In this document: positions 6,415-7,420 of the stretch, one piece after another | Layout: every line of letters begins with the position of its first letter | Position numbering within the stretch: the first letter of the stretch is position 1 | Source of the DNA: Candidatus Scatomorpha merdipullorum | Lineage (GTDB): Bacteria > Bacillota > Clostridia > Oscillospirales > Oscillospiraceae | Direction: 5' to 3' | Assembly: GCA_018716795.1 (NCBI GenBank) | Contig: DVJK01000211.1 | Coordinates: forward strand, 1-7,420 | Length of the DNA stretch: 7,420 bases | Made by a program: the position numbers and the translations under genes | The notes under the pieces: model-generated | Told to the model about the DNA's origin: nothing | The model's database searches: none | The model's input: the letters and a program-made list of their open reading frames with translations, nothing else

Positions 6415-7420
6415 TACAGCACGAGATAACGCGCGTGCGCGCGCTGCTGGACTCCAACGGCAACATCGCCGAGCCCGGCTTCGCCCGCTCGCCCCTGCCC
6501 GTCTACTCGCGCAGGGCCGTAAAGGCCCCGGCGCTTCGCATCAAGGAGTGGGACTATTACCTCGTCGGCAACGGCCGCTTCGCCCTGGCCCTGACCGTGG
6601 CGGACAACGGCTACATGGGGCTCGACTCCATCTCCTTCATCGACCTTGAAAACCGCTGGCAGCACACCGTCTCGCCCATGAGCGTCCTGCCAATGGGCCG
6701 CCGCCGCATGCCCGAGAGCTCGGGCAGGGGCGACGTGAGCGCCTCCGGCAAGGGCTATTCCATCTCCTTCCGGCACATAGTCGGCGGGCGGAAGCTCAGC
6801 TTCGAGATGGCGGACTTCTCCGGCGGCCTGCCCATACGCGGCGACATAGTGCTCACGGACGAGCCCGCGGAGAGCATCGTTATGTGCACGCCATTTGTCA
6901 AAAAGGCGCATTTTTATTACAATCAGAAGATAAACTGCATGCGCGCCTCCGGTTCGGTCACCGTGCGCTCGCGGAGCTACGCCTTCTCCCCCGAGGAGAG
7001 CTTCGCCGTCCTCGACTGGGGCCGCGGCGTCTGGCCCTACCGCTGCGCCTGGTATTGGGGCAGCGCCTCCGGCGAGCTCGACGGCGTGCCCTTCGGCTTC
7101 AATATAGGCTACGGCTTCGGCGACGCCTCCGCCGCCACGGAGAACGCCCTCTTCTACGACGGGAAGCTCCACAAGCTCTCGCGCGTGAGCTTCAACATCC
7201 CGCGCTCCGCCGGGGAGTACGACTACCTCGCGCCCTGGTCCTTCACCAGCGACGACAACCGCTTCGACATGGACTTCAGGCCCATCCTCGACCGCAGCGC
7301 CGACATGGACGTCAAGCTCCTCAAAAGCGAGCAGCACCAGGTCTTCGGCCTCTTCACCGGCACCGCCGTCCTCGACGGCGGCAAGCGCCTCAAGCTCCGC
7401 GACTTCCCCGGCTTCGCCGA
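6411..7420 (+). CDS. DUF2804 family protein (last few residues beyond right edge)
   Basis: The frame is open from the ATG at 6411 to the window end (336 complete codons). The sequence matches the DUF2804 family as I know it: MIQHEIT at the start, LLDSNGNIAEPGFA (12-25), RIKEWDYYLV (43-52), ADNGYMGLDSISF (64-76), the block DWGRGVWPY then WYWGSASG (202-221), FGFNIGYGFGDASAATEN (228-245), and SFTSDDNRFDMDFRPILDR (277-295). The final visible DFPGFA resembles the family's C-terminal end, so only about 5-10 residues are probably missing. The family is uncharacterised to my knowledge. There is no signal peptide or membrane helix, so it should be cytoplasmic. Aromatic residues and alternating strands suggest a mostly beta fold, which is inference. 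It overlaps the helicase loader by ATGA and so is probably co-translated with it. Local composition drops in GC near 6888-6935 but the reading frame is unbroken. Confidence 0.9.
   Translation, partial: MIQHEITRVRALLDSNGNIAEPGFARSPLPVYSRRAVKAPALRIKEWDYYLVGNGRFALALTVADNGYMGLDSISFIDLENRWQHTVSPMSVLPMGRRRMPESSGRGDVSASGKGYSISFRHIVGGRKLSFEMADFSGGLPIRGDIVLTDEPAESIVMCTPFVKKAHFYYNQKINCMRASGSVTVRSRSYAFSPEESFAVLDWGRGVWPYRCAWYWGSASGELDGVPFGFNIGYGFGDASAATENALFYDGKLHKLSRVSFNIPRSAGEYDYLAPWSFTSDDNRFDMDFRPILDRSADMDVKLLKSEQHQVFGLFTGTAVLDGGKRLKLRDFPGFA

Noticed and set aside
6315..7337. A 340-codon open frame on the minus strand opposite DUF2804
   Set aside because: The plus-strand frame shows clear DUF2804 motifs and a strong ribosome site. 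The antisense translation is A/G/V/E-rich with no domain.

Overview
The window comes from a GC-rich member of the Firmicutes, most likely a gut-type Clostridia (Oscillospiraceae-like). The evidence is a DnaD-family protein next to a DnaC/DnaI-type helicase loader (a Firmicutes pairing), a Maf-MreC-MreD shape block, strong AGGAGG-type ribosome binding sites, sigma-A-like promoters, and tight operons with ATGA/GTGA overlaps. This lineage placement is inference; there is no rRNA gene to confirm it.

Layout: two divergent operons leave a 230-base control region at about 4230-4459. The left operon (minus strand, read from 4229 down to 1) encodes a two-module U32-family protein with a DUF3656 middle domain, the nucleotide pyrophosphatase Maf, MreC, MreD, and the first 25 codons of a probable penicillin-binding protein 2. 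Four of the five genes are nearly touching or overlap (1 nt gap, 4 nt overlap, 3 nt gap), so they are probably made from one transcript. A good promoter (TTGCAA, 18 nt, TATAAT with an extended -10) lies at 4319-4348. mreB and radC, which sit between maf and mreC in Bacillus, are absent here.

The right operon (plus strand, 4460 to the window end) encodes a DnaD-domain protein, a zinc-finger AAA+ helicase loader of the DnaC/DnaI type, and a DUF2804 protein that is complete except for its last few residues. The loader and DUF2804 genes overlap by ATGA. A promoter (TTGCTA, 17 nt, TAGAAT with an extended -10) is at 4397-4425.

Functionally, the left operon serves lateral cell-wall growth (MreC, MreD and PBP2 belong to the elongasome), with a likely RNA-modifying U32 enzyme in front. 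The right operon serves loading of the replicative helicase. Nearly all of the DNA is coding, and I see no mobile element, CRISPR array, tRNA, rRNA or intrinsic terminator. The points most worth a second look are a U32 protein that keeps its cysteines but has lost several other family-typical residues in its N-terminal half, and an uncharacterised DUF2804 gene translationally coupled to a helicase loader. I found no convincing wholly new system.
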